A DNA stretch of 64,000 bases, from positions 3,815,501 to 3,879,500 of the forward strand of contig NW_026060237.1 in assembly GCF_024166365.1 (NCBI RefSeq), given 5' to 3'. How positions within the stretch are numbered: position 1 is the stretch's first letter; the number at the start of each line of letters is the position of its first letter. The notes below the pieces were generated by a model. It saw only the letters and a list, made by a program, of their open reading frames with translations. It had not been told where the DNA came from and did not search any database. Shown here piece by piece: positions 33,492 through 44,710 of this stretch. The position numbers were made by a program, and so were the translations under genes. The stretch comes from Elephas maximus indicus (taxonomy: Eukaryota > Chordata > Mammalia > Proboscidea > Elephantidae).

Positions 33492-33690
33492 TGTTGTTAG
33501 GTGCCATCAAGTTGGTCCCGACTTACAGGAGCTATAAATATGATGGAGGAAAATTGCTCCATATGGTTTCATAGGCTGTAATCTTTACAGGAGGAGATCA
33601 CCAGATCTTTTCCCCCTTGACGGCACTAGGTAGGTTAGAACTGTTAACCTTTTGGTGAACAGCCAAACACTTAACTACTGGCACTAATAC
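33492..33690 (-). mobile_element. AfroSINE
   Basis: Reverse SINE: 'tgttgttaggtgccatcaag' to the reversed head at about 33680. Confidence 0.88.
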
Positions 33691-33815
33691 AACGGTCGTC
33701 TTCATTAATGAGTTGCTTTTCCAAGAGTTATTTTGCTATAACCACCATTAATACCTCTATCCGTGAGGCTCAGGAACTTAATGGATTAACTTTTATTTCC
33801 TTGAGATATGAAAGA

Positions 33816-34012
33816 CCAAACCAGACCCATAGCCAGGGAGTAAATTCTGACTCATAGTGACTCTACAGGATAGAGTACAACTGCTCCATAGGGTTTCCAA
33901 TCCTGTCATCTTTACCAAAGCAGACTGCCACATCTTTCTTCCATGGAGCAGCTGGTGGGTTCAGACCACCAAATTTTTGCTTAGCAACCAAGCGCTGAGC
34001 CACGGACCCACC
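33816..34012 (-). mobile_element. AfroSINE
   Basis: Reverse SINE: 'tctgactcatagtgactcta' to 'cgctgagccacggacccacc'. Confidence 0.9.
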
Positions 34013-34417
34013 AACCGTAATCTCCCTACATTGTCAATCACGTTGTAATTTTCAAAACCACCCCCCTACCTTCACTTTTGTCAATATCCATGAAGCTGTA
34101 ATAGCTTATTTTGCTAACTTTCCCTTTCTGTAACATCTTGCTTTACCCAGGTGCTGACTCCTGGGAGTGACTTTCCCCAATTCTTTCCCCCGTGGTCTGG
34201 TTTGGTGTTAACTGGTCCCCAAGTCCAGAGACCTCGCTGTCTCCCATGGCTCTGATGGTGACTTCCTTTAGTGAGAGGATTCTAAGCAGTGTGATGGCCC
34301 GATGGATGGGAGCCTGGCCGTAATTCACTCTGTTGCTTGAAAGCCTTCCACCCACCAAGCCCCTCTGGGTTGCTTGCCTGGGGCACTGCTGAAAGCCATG
34401 GCATTAACAGAAGATAA
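34013..34417. other. Unassigned interval
   Basis: Moderate GC and free of SINE signatures; no gene identified. Confidence 0.35.
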
Positions 34418-34622
34418 AAATCCAAACCAGTTACTGTCGAGCCCATTCCAACTCATAACACACCCGTGTGTGTCTGAGTAGAATGGTGCTCTGTAGGGTT
34501 TTCAATCACTGACTTTTTGGAAGTAAATCACCAGGCCTTTCTTCCAAGGTGCCTCTGGGTGGACTCGAACCTCCAACCTTTTGGATAGCAGCCCCAAGAT
34601 TTTGAACCATTCAGGGACTCCT
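34418..34622 (-). mobile_element. AfroSINE
   Basis: Reverse SINE: 'ttactgtcgagcccattcca' to 'gaaccattcagggactcc'. Confidence 0.88.
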
Positions 34623-34637
34623 CGATTCAAGTCAGCC

Positions 34638-34816
34638 CAAACAAACACTGCCATGGAGTCAATTCTGACTCATAGTGATCCCATGGGGTTTCCAAGGCTG
34701 TAAATCTTTAAGGAAGCAGGCTGTCACATCTTTCTGTCATGGAGCTGCTGATGGTTTTGAACCGCAGACCTTTTGGTTAGCAGCTGAGCGCTTAACCACT
34801 GTCCCACCAGGGCTTC
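34638..34816 (-). mobile_element. AfroSINE
   Basis: Reverse SINE lying 15 bases after the previous one: 'ccatggagtcaattctgact' to 'cttaaccactgtcccaccag'. Confidence 0.9.
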
Positions 34817-34849
34817 AAAGTCAACAAAGAGTAATTTCTACTAAATAGA

Positions 34850-35100
34850 AGACATCGTTGAAGGGGAAACCACACAGACATCCATCAGCGGATAAATGAA
34901 TAAACAAAAGGTGGTCTAGCCACACAACAGAGTATTACCTGGCCATGAAAAGATCACAGTACTGAAACATACACAACGTAGAAGAACCTTGAAAACATAG
35001 TATTAACTGAAGGAAGGCAGTCACAGAACACCACATATGGTCTGTTTCCAAGTATTTGAAATGTCCAGAATAGACAAATTTATAGAGACAGAATGTAGTT
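34850..35100 (+). mobile_element. LINE-1 3'-terminal fragment
   Basis: Carries the well-known L1 end-of-ORF2 sequence: 'acatccatcagcggataaat', then 'aaacaaaaggtggtctagcc' and 'agagtattacctggccatga'. 5'-truncated. Confidence 0.7.
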
Positions 35101-35102
35101 TG

Positions 35103-35298
35103 TAACTGCTGGGTGCTGTGGAGTCAATTCTGACCCCACATGTTACATAGCAGAAGTGCCCCAGGGGGGTTCCCAGGCTGTAATCTTCATGGGAGTAGAT
35201 CACCAGGTCTTTATTCCACAGTGCTGCTGGCTGGGTTCAAACCAACAACCTTTTGATTAGCAGCTGAGCACTTAACCATTGCTCTGCCAGGGCTCCCA
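35103..35298 (-). mobile_element. AfroSINE
   Basis: Reverse SINE: 'tgctgtggagtcaattctga' to 'ccattgctctgccagggctc'. Confidence 0.9.
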
Positions 35299-35377
35299 AA
35301 CTCAATATTTGAAATAGTAAATGCAGTATGTGTTTTTTTTTTAATTTAAATTTGTAGCTGTTTCTTATAATGTCATA

Positions 35378-35585
35378 GAGTCTCTGAGTGAAGCAAACAG
35401 TTAAAGTGTTCAATTACTAACCAAAAGGTTGGTAGTTCAAGCCCACGCAGGGGTGACAAGGCCTGGCAATCTACTGCTAAAATGTCACAGACATTGGAAA
35501 CCCTAGGGAGCTGTGCTCTGCACACGTGGGGTCCTCATGGGTTGGCATTGACGCGGCAGCCATTGGTTTGGGGTTTTTGGTTCTT
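35378..35585 (+). mobile_element. AfroSINE
   Basis: Forward SINE: 'taaccaaaaggttggtagtt' to 'gacgcggcagccattggttt'. Confidence 0.85.
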
Positions 35586-35930
35586 TTAAGATCAGTCCAC
35601 GAAAAGCAATATGGCTGCTTTAATAAATGTGAGAATTGGAAGTTGGAATACACTGGAGGCAGGTACAAACTTCTTTTAACTTCAGTATCCACAGATTTGA
35701 ATCAAAGGCTTTTGGGGTATTTGAAATATCTTCCTAAAGCAAGGCTTTCCAGGAAATACGTGGGAAGAAACCTGTTCTAACAGACCTAATCATCACTTAA
35801 CTCTGAATACCTGGCTTTCAGGCTTCTTGCCTTTAAAACGAGTCTGTTTCTGTTGTGTTGACCTGGTTTTTGAAACTCCAGTCCTAAATCTGAGTATACG
35901 TATTTATGTACAGATGGATGGATGTATATG
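35586..35930. other. Unassigned interval
   Basis: No identified feature; an 84-codon frame spans part of it without family features. Confidence 0.35.
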
Positions 35931-36105
35931 AGGAACCCTGGTGTTGCAGTGGTTAAAACACTTGACTGCTAACTGAAAAGTCAGTACAAAACCACCAGGA
36001 GCACAGCTGAAGAAAGATTACAGCCTTGGAAACCCTATAGGGAAGTTCTACTCTGTCCTGTAGGGACATTATAAATTGGAATCAGCTTGACAGCAGCACA
36101 TTGTG
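35931..36105 (+). mobile_element. AfroSINE
   Basis: Forward SINE: 'ggaaccctggtgttgcagtg' to 'aatcagcttgacagcagcac'. A (TA)n run follows at 36120-36140. Confidence 0.9.
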
Positions 36106-36225
36106 GTTTTTTTTTCTTTGATATATATATATATATATTTATTTATTTATATAAATATTATGTGGAAATAAATCTATATGTATACATATAAACTTCTTTC
36201 TGTGTGTGCATACATATAAACAACA

Positions 36226-36347
36226 AAAAAAGCCAAACCCATTGCTGTTGAGTCAATTCTCACTCATAAGACAAAGCAGAAATCCCCTATAGGGCTTCGA
36301 AGGAGTGGCCGGTGGATTCAAACCGCTGACCCTTTAGTTATGAGCCA
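36226..36347 (-). mobile_element. AfroSINE, partial
   Basis: Reverse SINE: 'ccaaacccattgctgttgag' to 'ccctttagttatgagccaag'. It abuts the RTE tail. Confidence 0.85.
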
Positions 36348-36349
36348 AG

Positions 36350-39300
36350 TATGTTGTTGTTGTTGCTAGGTGCCATGGAGTCAGTTCCAACTCATAGTGA
36401 CCCTATGTACAACAGAACAAAACACTGCCTGGTCCTGCACTAACCTTACAATCGTTGTTAGGCTTGAGCTCGTTGTTGAAGTCACTGTGTCAATCCACCT
36501 CATTGAGGGTCTTCCTCTTTTCCTCTGACCCTGTACTCTGCCAAGCATGATGTCCTTCTCCAGGGACTGTTCCCTCCTGATACACGTGCAAGGTATGTAA
36601 GATGCTTCTCGCCATCCTTGCCTCTAAGGAGCCTTCTGGTTTTACTTCTAAGACAGATTCGATCATTCTTTTGGTGGTATATTCAATATTCTTTGCCAAC
36701 ACCACAATTCAAAGGCATCAACTCTTCTTCGGTCTTCCTTATTCATTGTCCAGCTTTCACATGCATATGATGCGATTGAAAATGCCATGGCTTAGGTCAG
36801 GAGCACCTTAGTCTTCAGGGTGACATCTTTGCTCTTCAACACTTTGAAGAGGTCCTTTGCAGCAGATTTGCCCAATGCAAGGCGTTGATTTCTTGACTGC
36901 TGCTTCCGTGGCTGTTGATTGTGGATCCAAGTAAAATGAAATCCTTGACAACTTCAATCTTTCTCCATTTATCATGATGTTGCTCATTGGTCCAGTTGTG
37001 AGGATTTTTTTCTTTATGTTGAGGTGTAATCCATACCGAAGGCTGTGGTCTTTGATCTTCATTAGTAAGCACTTCAAGTCCTCTTCACTTTCACCAAGCA
37101 AGGTTGTGTCATCTGCATAACACAGGTTGTTAATGAGTCTTCCTCCAATCTAGATGCCCTGTTCTTCTTCATATAGTCCCGCTTCTCGTATTATTTATTC
37201 AGCATACAGATTGAATAGGTATGGTGAAAGAATACAATGCTGACGCACACCTTTCCTGACTTTAAACCATCAGTATCCCCTTTTTCTGTCTGAACACCTA
37301 CATCTTGGTCTATGTAAAAGTTCCTCATGAGCACAATTAAGTGTTCTGGAATTCAAATTCTTCGCAATGTTATTTATAGTTTGTTATGATCCACACAGTC
37401 AAACGTCTTTGCGTAATCAATAAAACACAGGTAAACATCCTTCTGGTATTCTCTGCTTTCAGCCAGGATCCATCTGACATCAGCAATGATATCGCTGGTT
37501 CCAGGTCCTCCTTGGAAACAGGTCTGAATATCTGGCAGTTCCCTGTCGATACACTGCTTCAGCCATTTTTGAATGATCTTCAGCAAAATTTTTGCTTCTA
37601 TGTGATATTAAAGAAAATGTTGTATAATTTCCACATTTGGTTGGATCACCTTTCTTGGGAATAGGCATAAATATGGATCTCTTCCAGTCAGTTGGCTAGG
37701 AGGCTGTCTTCCACATTTCTTGGCATAGACGAGTGAGCAACTCCAGCGTTGCATCTGTTTGTTGAAACATCTCAGTTGATATTCCATCAATTTCTGCAGC
37801 ATTGTTTTTTGTCAATGCCTTCAGAGCAGATTGGACTTCTTCCTTCAGAACGTTTGGTTCCTGATCATATACCACCTCTTGAAATAGTTGAATATCAACT
37901 AATTATATTTGGTGTAATGACTCCGTGTATTCCTTCCATCTTCTTTTGATGCTTCCTGTGTCGTTTAATATTTTCCCCATGGAATCCTTCACTATCGCAA
38001 CTCGAGGCTTGAATTTTTTCTTCAGTTCTTTCAGTTTGAGAAACACTGAGGGTGTTCTTCCCTTTTGGTTTTCCATGTCGAGCTCTTTGCACATGTCATT
38101 ATAATACTTTATTTTGTCTTTTCGAGAGGCCCTTTGAAATCTTCTGTTTAGTTCTTCTACTTCATGAATTCTTCCTTTTGCTTTAGCTGCCTGACGCTCA
38201 AGAGCAAGTTTCAGAGTCTCCTCTGACATCCACCTTGATCTTTTCTTCCCTGTCTTTTCAGTGACCTCTTGCTTTCTTCAAGGATGATGTCCTTGATGTC
38301 ATTCCACAACTCGTCTGGTCTTCAGTCTGTAGTGTTCAATGAGTCAAATCTATTCTTGAGAAGGTCTCTAAATTTAGGTGGGATATATTCAAGGTTGTAT
38401 TTTGGCTCTGGTGGACTTGTTCTGATTTTCCTCAGTTTCAGCTTGAACTTGCATGTGAGCAATTGATGGTCTGTTCCACAGTCGCCCCCTGGCTTGTTCT
38501 GACTGATGATATTGAGCTTTTCCATAGTCTCTTTCCACAGATGTAGTCAATTTGATTTCTGTGTGTTCCATCTGGTGAGGTTCATGTGTATAGTCACTGT
38601 TTATGTTGGTGAAAGAAGGTATTTGCAGTGAAGAAGTTGTTGGTCGTGCAAAATTGTATCATTCGATCTCTAGCATTGTTTCTATCACCAAGGCCATATT
38701 TTCCAACTACTGATCCTTCTTTGTTTCCAACTTTTGCATTCCAATCACCAGTAATTATCAATGCATCTTGATTGCATGTTCAATCCATTTCAGACTGCAG
38801 CAGCTGATAAAAATCTTCTATTTCTTCACCTTTTGCCCCAGTGGTTAGTGTGTAAATTTGAATAATAGTTGTATTAACTGGCCTTCCTTGTAGGCATATG
38901 GATATTACCCTATCAATGACAGCGTTGTACTTCAGGATAGATCTTGAAACATTCTTTTTGACGATGAATGCAATTGCATTCCTCTTCGAGTTGTCATTCC
39001 CAGCATAGTAGACTATATGATTGTCCAATTCAAAATGGCCAATACCAGTCCATTTCAGTTCACTAATGCCAAGGATATTGATGTTTATGCGTTTCATTTC
39101 ATTTCAGACGATTTCCAATTTTCCAGATTCATACTTCGTGAATTCCAGGTTCTGATTATTCATGGAAGTTTAAAGCTGTTTCTTCTCATTTTGATTTGTG
39201 CCATGTCAGCAAATTAGGGTCCCGAGAGCTTTACTCCTACCACGTCATTAAGGTCGACTCTACTTTGAGGAGGCAGCTCTTTCCCAGTCATCTTTTGAGT

Positions 39301-39560
39301 GCCTTCCAACCTGGAGGCTTCATCTTCCAGCACTATATCAGACAGTGTTCCACTGCTATTCATAAGGTTTTCACTGGCTAATGCTTTTCAGAAGTAGATT
39401 GCTGGGCCCTTCTTCCTAGCCTGTCTTAGTCGGGAAGCTCAGCTGAAACCTGTCCTCCATGGGTAACCTGCTGGTCTTTGAAAACCGGTGGCACAGCTTC
39501 CAGCATCACAGCAACACACAAGCCCCCACAGTATGACAAACTGACAGACATGTGGGGGGG
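36350..39560 (-). mobile_element. Near-full-length RTE/BovB-type LINE
   Basis: About 3.2 kb on the minus strand, from a 5' UTR at about 39360-39540 to a GTT/CAA-repeat 3' tail at 36353. The endonuclease lies at 38330-39100 (NILGISELKWTGIGHFELDN; GTDHQLLTCKF). A basic linker follows at 37903-38229. The reverse transcriptase spans about 36840-37800: IPKKGDPTKCGNY, CFIDYAKTFDCVDHNK and the catalytic YADDTTLLGESEE at about 37085-37123. The enzyme nicks DNA and copies its own RNA. Frameshifts and stops break the single expected ORF2, so it is inactive. It is the best reference for the other RTE pieces here. Confidence 0.92.
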
Positions 39561-39589
39561 AGCCAAGCATACGCATATGCTTATATAAG

Positions 39590-39750
39590 AAGCCCCAGTG
39601 GGGCCGTGGGTAAGCATTGGACTGCTAACCAAAAGGTGGGCAGTTCACATCCTCCAGCCCCTCCTTGGAAACCCTACGGGGCAGTTTTACTGTGTCCTAT
39701 AGGGCTGTTATGAGTTCAACCTGACTCAACAGCACCTAACAACAACAACA
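39590..39750 (+). mobile_element. AfroSINE
   Basis: Forward SINE: 'agccccagtggggccgtggg' to 'cagcacctaacaacaacaac', the last words being RTE-like tail sequence. Confidence 0.9.
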
Positions 39751-39771
39751 CACATACACATACATAGATAG

Positions 39772-39773
<2 letters not shown>

Positions 39774-39848
<75 letters not shown>
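39774..39848 (+). repeat. (TA)n microsatellite
   Basis: An essentially uninterrupted TA run of about 75 bases between two SINEs. Confidence 0.95.
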
Positions 39849-39851
<3 letters not shown>

Positions 39852-39868
39852 TCATATACAAAAAAGAC

Positions 39869-40049
39869 AAAAAAACCCACTGCTGTTGAGTCGATTCTAA
39901 CTCATAGTGACTTGAGAGGATTTCCAAGGATGTAAATCTTTATGGAAGCAGACTGCCATGCCTTTCTCCCAAGGAGCTGCTAGTGCTTTCAAACTGCCAA
40001 CCTTTCATTTAGCAGTTGAGTGCTTTAACCACTGTGCCACCAGGGCTCC
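39869..40049 (-). mobile_element. AfroSINE
   Basis: Reverse SINE: 'cccactgctgttgagtcgat' to 'cactgtgccaccagggctcc'. Confidence 0.92.
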
Positions 40050-40167
40050 ATATATATACACACACACACACATACACATGTACTTAAAATATACATACAT
40101 ACAAATGTATATCCTGTCGTATCACACAGGAACTCCACCTATGTCACCCAAAAAAACAAAAACAAAA

Positions 40168-40325
40168 ACAGTTGCCAGTTGACTTTGACTCTTGGCAAAC
40201 CCATGTGTTGCACAGTAGAGCTGCCCCACAGTGTTTTCTTGGCTGTCATTTTCTTGAAAGCAGAGTGCCAGGACTTTCTTCCACGGCAGTGCTGGGTGGG
40301 CTTGAGCCACAAACCTTTAGGTTGT
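40168..40325 (-). mobile_element. AfroSINE
   Basis: Reverse SINE: 'gttgccagttgactttgact' to 'cacaaacctttaggttgtg'; 5' part missing. Confidence 0.82.
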
Positions 40326-40329
40326 GCCA

Positions 40330-41055
40330 GCAGGAAACTTTGAAACTTTAATCAGAATTTGCATTAAAAAATTAACTTAATTCCATTGTTATTCGACAAA
40401 AAATTTCTTTAGAAACAAAGAATTGCATAGACAAAAGCATCTTGAGAACGTAGGGTCTATTCTGATCATTGTTCTTCTGAGCAAGGTGGGAAGAGAAGGT
40501 CAGAGAATGTTCTTTCTACAACCACAGTGAACAAGCAGCCCTCTCGGGTGGCCGGGGAGGTGGGGGCCACGATTATATTTAAGTCTGTATGAGAACTGTC
40601 TCTCTCTTTTTTTTTTCTTACATCTATTTACTTTCCTCTTCTCTTAGAAAGTCTCCTAGATAAGCCATGCCTAATGGCTGCATTTATATTTCACCTTTCA
40701 GGAACATGGCCTGTAACTGTGAAGCCCATGGTAACGGAAAATCTCGCCAAACATGTTTGCAGTAGGTGATATGCTTTTTTTCATTTTTTCTGTAGAATTT
40801 TTCTACAGAAAGTTGAATCTGCTCACTTAGAGTTAAAATGACCCTGCTGATCATGTTTAATTTTTCCACCATGAATAAACCCAAGCCTCTGTCTCTTTCC
40901 TCTGTCTCTCTCTTTCTTTCTATACGCACAGACACACACACACACACGCACACTCCAGACTTACATATAAGTTTCCTTATTGGTCAGACATTTTCAAAGT
41001 CTATGAATCTTGTTTTCCCTGGGTAGATGGCTCTAGAAGATTCTAAAGCAAACAC
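40330..41055. other. Unassigned interval with simple repeats
   Basis: Includes a T-run at about 40605-40617, a CT-rich run at about 40890-40920 and an (AC)n run at about 40930-40950. No gene identified. Confidence 0.45.
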
Positions 41056-41059
41056 ACCT

Positions 41060-41315
41060 CCCTCCATTGCCGACTGGAGTATAAAATGCTACAGCTGCTG
41101 TGCAGAACAGTTTTGGCCGTGCCTCAAAAAGTTAAACATACAATGACCCTGAGATCCAGCAAACCCAATCTTAGGTATGCACCCAGAAGAAGCAAAAACA
41201 GGAATGCAAACGGAACCCTGTACACCAGTGTTAATTACAGCACTTTTCATAATAGCCAAAAGACAGAAACTGCCTAAGTGTTCATCAACAGATGAATGGA
41301 TAAACAAAATGTAGT
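41060..41315 (+). mobile_element. LINE-1 ORF2 end fragment
   Basis: Typical sequence of the L1 ORF2 end: 'ttaggtatgcacccagaaga', 'cttttcataatagccaaaag' and 'gttcatcaacagatgaatgg'. Truncated on both sides. Confidence 0.75.
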
Positions 41316-41317
41316 CT

Positions 41318-41620
41318 CCCCTGCCCTTGCGGGCCCTCTCCTTCACCAAACATGATGTCCTTCTCCAACCATTGACCCCTCCTAATGAGGTGTCCAAGGC
41401 AAGCAAATTGGACATTGTTCTGTGTTGATCTGTACAGTTTTCACTGGCTCATTTTTGGAAGTAGATGGCCAGGACTTTCTTCCTGGTCTGTCTTAGTCTG
41501 GAAGCTCTGCCGAAATCTCTCCACCACGGATGGCCCTGCTGGCATTTGAAATACTGGTGGCATAGCTTCCAGTATCTCAGTAACACCCACGCCACTACAA
41601 TAGGACAGACTGATGGACAG
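41318..41620 (-). mobile_element. RTE-related pieces (ORF2 end joined to 5' UTR)
   Basis: 'aaacatgatgtccttctcca' is from the ORF2 end, whereas 'cagttttcactggctcattt' to 'cttccagtatctcagtaaca' is the 5' UTR. The body between them is absent. Confidence 0.7.
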
Positions 41621-42070
41621 GTGGCAGATTGTTCTCTGCACACATCAGGCCTCAAACTACACTACCTATTCACAAACCTTCCAGCATTTCCTTTGTTAGT
41701 CTCTCTGAGTGGTTTTGTTCTTCCCCTTGGCATGTTTTTGGGAACCTCCTGCTTTCTTGCCTAGACCCATTACATACTCCCCCTTCCAGGAAACGTTTCT
41801 AACCATCCCCAGAAGATTTAGCAGTATTATGGGTGGCACACCTGTATTCCAGGTAGCATGCACTGTACCTTTGGAAAGCCTAGCTCCCCTACTAGACTGT
41901 TACCCCTTCCTCTTTATTCCCATACAGTCTTCTAGTGTATCCCAGAATATGGTAGGCTCTGAGTCAACATTTGTAGAGTTTGTGGAATATAGAATACAAA
42001 TTAAATAGAGGACTGATGATAAATTGTGCTATTGAACGTTGGCAGTGAAAAGCTTATATAATTATTATGT
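41621..42070. other. Unassigned interval
   Basis: No repeat or gene recognised. Confidence 0.35.
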
Positions 42071-42072
42071 TT

Positions 42073-42230
42073 GGAAACCCTAGTGGCGTAGAGGTTAACA
42101 GCTGTGGCCACTAACCAAAAGGTCAACAGTTCGAATCCACCAGGTGCTCCTTGGAAACTCTATAGGGCAGTTCTGCTCTGTTCCTAGGGTCGCTATGAGG
42201 CGGAATTGACTTGATGACAATGGGTTTGGT
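42073..42230 (+). mobile_element. AfroSINE
   Basis: Forward SINE: 'gaaaccctagtggcgtagag', B box 'cagttcgaatccacca', end 'cttgatgacaatgggtttgg'. Confidence 0.92.
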
Positions 42231-42251
42231 TTCCTTTTGGGTAGCAATGAA

Positions 42252-42690
42252 GGACCTCTGGTGGCATAAAGGTTAAGCACTTGGCTGCTAACAGAAAGTT
42301 TGGCAGTTCAAACTCACCCTGTGGCTCCAAGGGAGAAAGGCCTGGCAATCTGCTCCTGTGAAGACGGTTGTTATTGGGTGCCGTCGAAGCACTTTCAACT
42401 CATAGCGACTGTATGTGAAACAGAAAGAAGCACTGCCCAGTCTTGCGCCATCCTCGCAATCCTCGTTATGCTTGAACCCATTGTTGTAGCCACTGTGTCA
42501 ATCCATCTCATTGAGGGCCTTCCTCTCTTTCACTGACCCTGTACCTTGCCAAACATTATGTCCTTCTCCAGGCACTGGCCCCTCCTGATAACACATCCAA
42601 AGTAAAGATGACAGCCTAGGAAACCCTATGGGGCAGTCGTATTCTGTCAAATAGGGTTGCCATGAGTTGGAATCAACTCCAAGACACCCA
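42252..42690 (+). mobile_element. AfroSINE interrupted by an RTE tail
   Basis: The head (ctctggtggcataaaggtta) runs to about 42364 and the body resumes at about 42603 (aagatgacagcctaggaaac). The SINE's 'tgaagac/aagatgac' word is duplicated at the joint. Confidence 0.88.
42365..42602 (-). mobile_element. Truncated RTE 3' end inside an AfroSINE
   Basis: Reverse RTE tail (gttgttattgggtgccgtcg) through 'cattatgtccttctccaggc' to 'ctgataacacatccaaagta'. Confidence 0.88.
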
Positions 42691-43309
42691 ATATCAACAG
42701 CTTGGCAGTGAACCCAAAATTGAACGTGTTTCTTTGGGGATAAAGGATTCTGTTGACAACAAAAGCAGAAAAATATAATGAAATTTAAACGTTGATGGGA
42801 TGTTAACTGGCTGAGGCTAAGCAGTCAGAAGACGATGGGCTGAGAGATGCACATGACAACCCCAGGAGGGAGTAAAAATCAACCCTCTAGCCTGTAGAGG
42901 TACAGCTAATTTTCTGTAAGTGATACTGTGAGTTACAATAGCAATGGTAAGCACAAAGAACTTCCACTAGAGTCTTGGACCTTTGGGATGGGGGAGATTT
43001 ATAACATGCTCTAAGGTGAAGGCTCTGTGGGTAAATTAGGTCTGGAAATTGTCCTCGGACATCACCCTGCTGGTTTTGAGTTGGGTCTTTGATAAAAGTA
43101 GTATTTTATCCAGAAGAGTTGCTTACAAGGGCAATTAAAACCATTTGAAATAACTCCAGGTCAGTTCTCTAAACTGGCTTTTCGTAACCTTCCTCCCTGC
43201 TTAAAGTTCCAGGAGGAAATGTCGACATTTCCGGCATTGAAAGAAGAGAATCTCAGCTCCCTCAATATTTTACCAATTAATTCATTACATCAAGGGCTTC
43301 ATAGGAGTC
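42691..43309. other. Unassigned interval
   Basis: About 600 bases with no recognised repeat or coding sequence. Confidence 0.35.
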
Positions 43310-43490
43310 CCTGGGTGGTGCAAACGGTTAAATTCTTGACTAGTGGCTGAAAGGTTGATGGTTCAAACTAACCCAGAGGTGCCTTGGAAGGAAGACCTGG
43401 CAATCTGCAGTAAAAGGTCACAGCCATTGCAAACCCTCTGGAGCCCAGTTCTTCGTCATGATTCGGATTGATCCAATGGCAGCCAACAAC
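43310..43490 (+). mobile_element. AfroSINE
   Basis: Forward SINE: 'ggagtccctgggtggtgcaa' to 'tgatccaatggcagccaaca'. Confidence 0.9.
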
Positions 43491-43579
43491 ATGAAGGGCT
43501 TCATTAACTGTGCATGCTGGGTGTTATCATTCTCTGTTGTTATCATAACAAATGACCACCCACTTAGTGGCGTGAAGTA

Positions 43580-43782
43580 GAGTCCTCGAGTGGACCAAAT
43601 GGTTAAGCATGCAGCTGGTAACACAAAGATGGGAAATTCAAGCCTACTCAGAGGTGCCATGAAACAACGACTTGGTGATCTACTTCTGAAAAACCAGCCA
43701 TTGAAAACTGTATGGAGCACAGTTTTACTCTGACACAAATGGGGGCGCCTTGAGTCAGAATCCACTGGAAAGTAATGAGTTT
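43580..43782 (+). mobile_element. AfroSINE
   Basis: Forward SINE: 'gagtggaccaaatggttaag' to 'cttgagtcagaatccactgg'. Confidence 0.88.
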
Positions 43783-43810
43783 TGATTTCATTTTTGGTTC
43801 CTGATGGCTA

Positions 43811-44016
43811 TGGAGTCCCTGGATGCTAAGGAAATTGAATGCTAAACCAAAGGTTGGAGATTTGAATCCACCCAGATGAACCTAATAAAAAAGGAGTGGT
43901 AATCTACTTCTGAAAAATCAGCCACTGAAAACCCTATGTATAGAGCCCAGTTCTATTCTGACACACATGGGGTCACCATGAATCAGGCTGGACTCCAGGG
44001 CAACTGGTTTAGTTTT
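43811..44016 (+). mobile_element. AfroSINE
   Basis: Forward SINE: 'tggagtccctggatgctaag' to 'ggactccagggcaactggtt'. Third forward SINE in 700 bases. Confidence 0.88.
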
Positions 44017-44029
44017 TGTTTTTAGAGGT

Positions 44030-44545
44030 TACCTTAGTTATCTAGGGCTGCTGTAAGAGAAATACTACAAGAAGTTGACTTTAACAAAGAGAAGTTTATT
44101 CTCTCACAGTCTGGTACAGTGTAAGTTCAAATTCAGGACATCAGCTCCAGGGGAAGGTTTTTTCTCTCTGTAGACCCTGGGGGAGGGTCCTTCTCATCAA
44201 TCTTCTCCTGGTCTAGGAGCATCTCATCACAGGAACTCCAGGTCCAGAGGACGCACTGTGCTCCAAGCTCTGCTGTCTTGGTGGTGTGAGGTCCCCCTGA
44301 CTCTCTGCTCACTTCTCTCTTTTATATCTCAAAGTAGATGGACTCAAGACACAACCTCATCTTGATTGAGTCAACCTTCATTATTATAACTGCCTCTAAC
44401 CCTGCCACATTAACATAATAGAGCTAGAATTTACAACACAAGAGAGAATCACATCAGATGACAAAATGGTGGAAAATCACCTAATACTGAGAACCATGGC
44501 ATAGCCAAGTTGACACATATTTTGGGGACCACCGCATTCAACACG
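44030..44545 (-). mobile_element. Solo LTR, ERVL-MaLR-like
   Basis: Same family and orientation as 27648-28146: 'ttagttatctagggctgctg', 'aagtttattctctcacagtc' and 'aagttgacacatattttggg'. No internal coding sequence. Confidence 0.75.
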
Positions 44546-44710
44546 TGTGGAAGCAGCAGTCCAGAAATCAAACGATCAAATGACACATTGCATTGGGCAA
44601 ATCTGTTACAAAAGATCTCTTTAAAGTGTTAAAAAGCAAAGATGTCACTTTGAGGACTAAGGTGCGCCTGACCGAAGCCATGGTATTTCAATATATTATC
44701 CTACATAGCC
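44546..44710 (+). mobile_element. RTE ORF2 thumb-region fragment
   Basis: Parallels 11630-11770: 'catgtggaagcagcag', 'cattgggcaaatctgttaca' and 'aaggtgcgcctgaccgaagc'. It sits exactly where the hAT transposon's 3' part is missing. Confidence 0.8.

Noticed and set aside
40681-40765. Possible exon with a laminin-EGF-like phrase (ACNCEAHGNGKSRQTC) after a cag acceptor
   Set aside because: The cysteine spacing is suggestive, but no clear donor follows and there are no neighbouring exons of such a gene. The stretch is too short to exclude chance.
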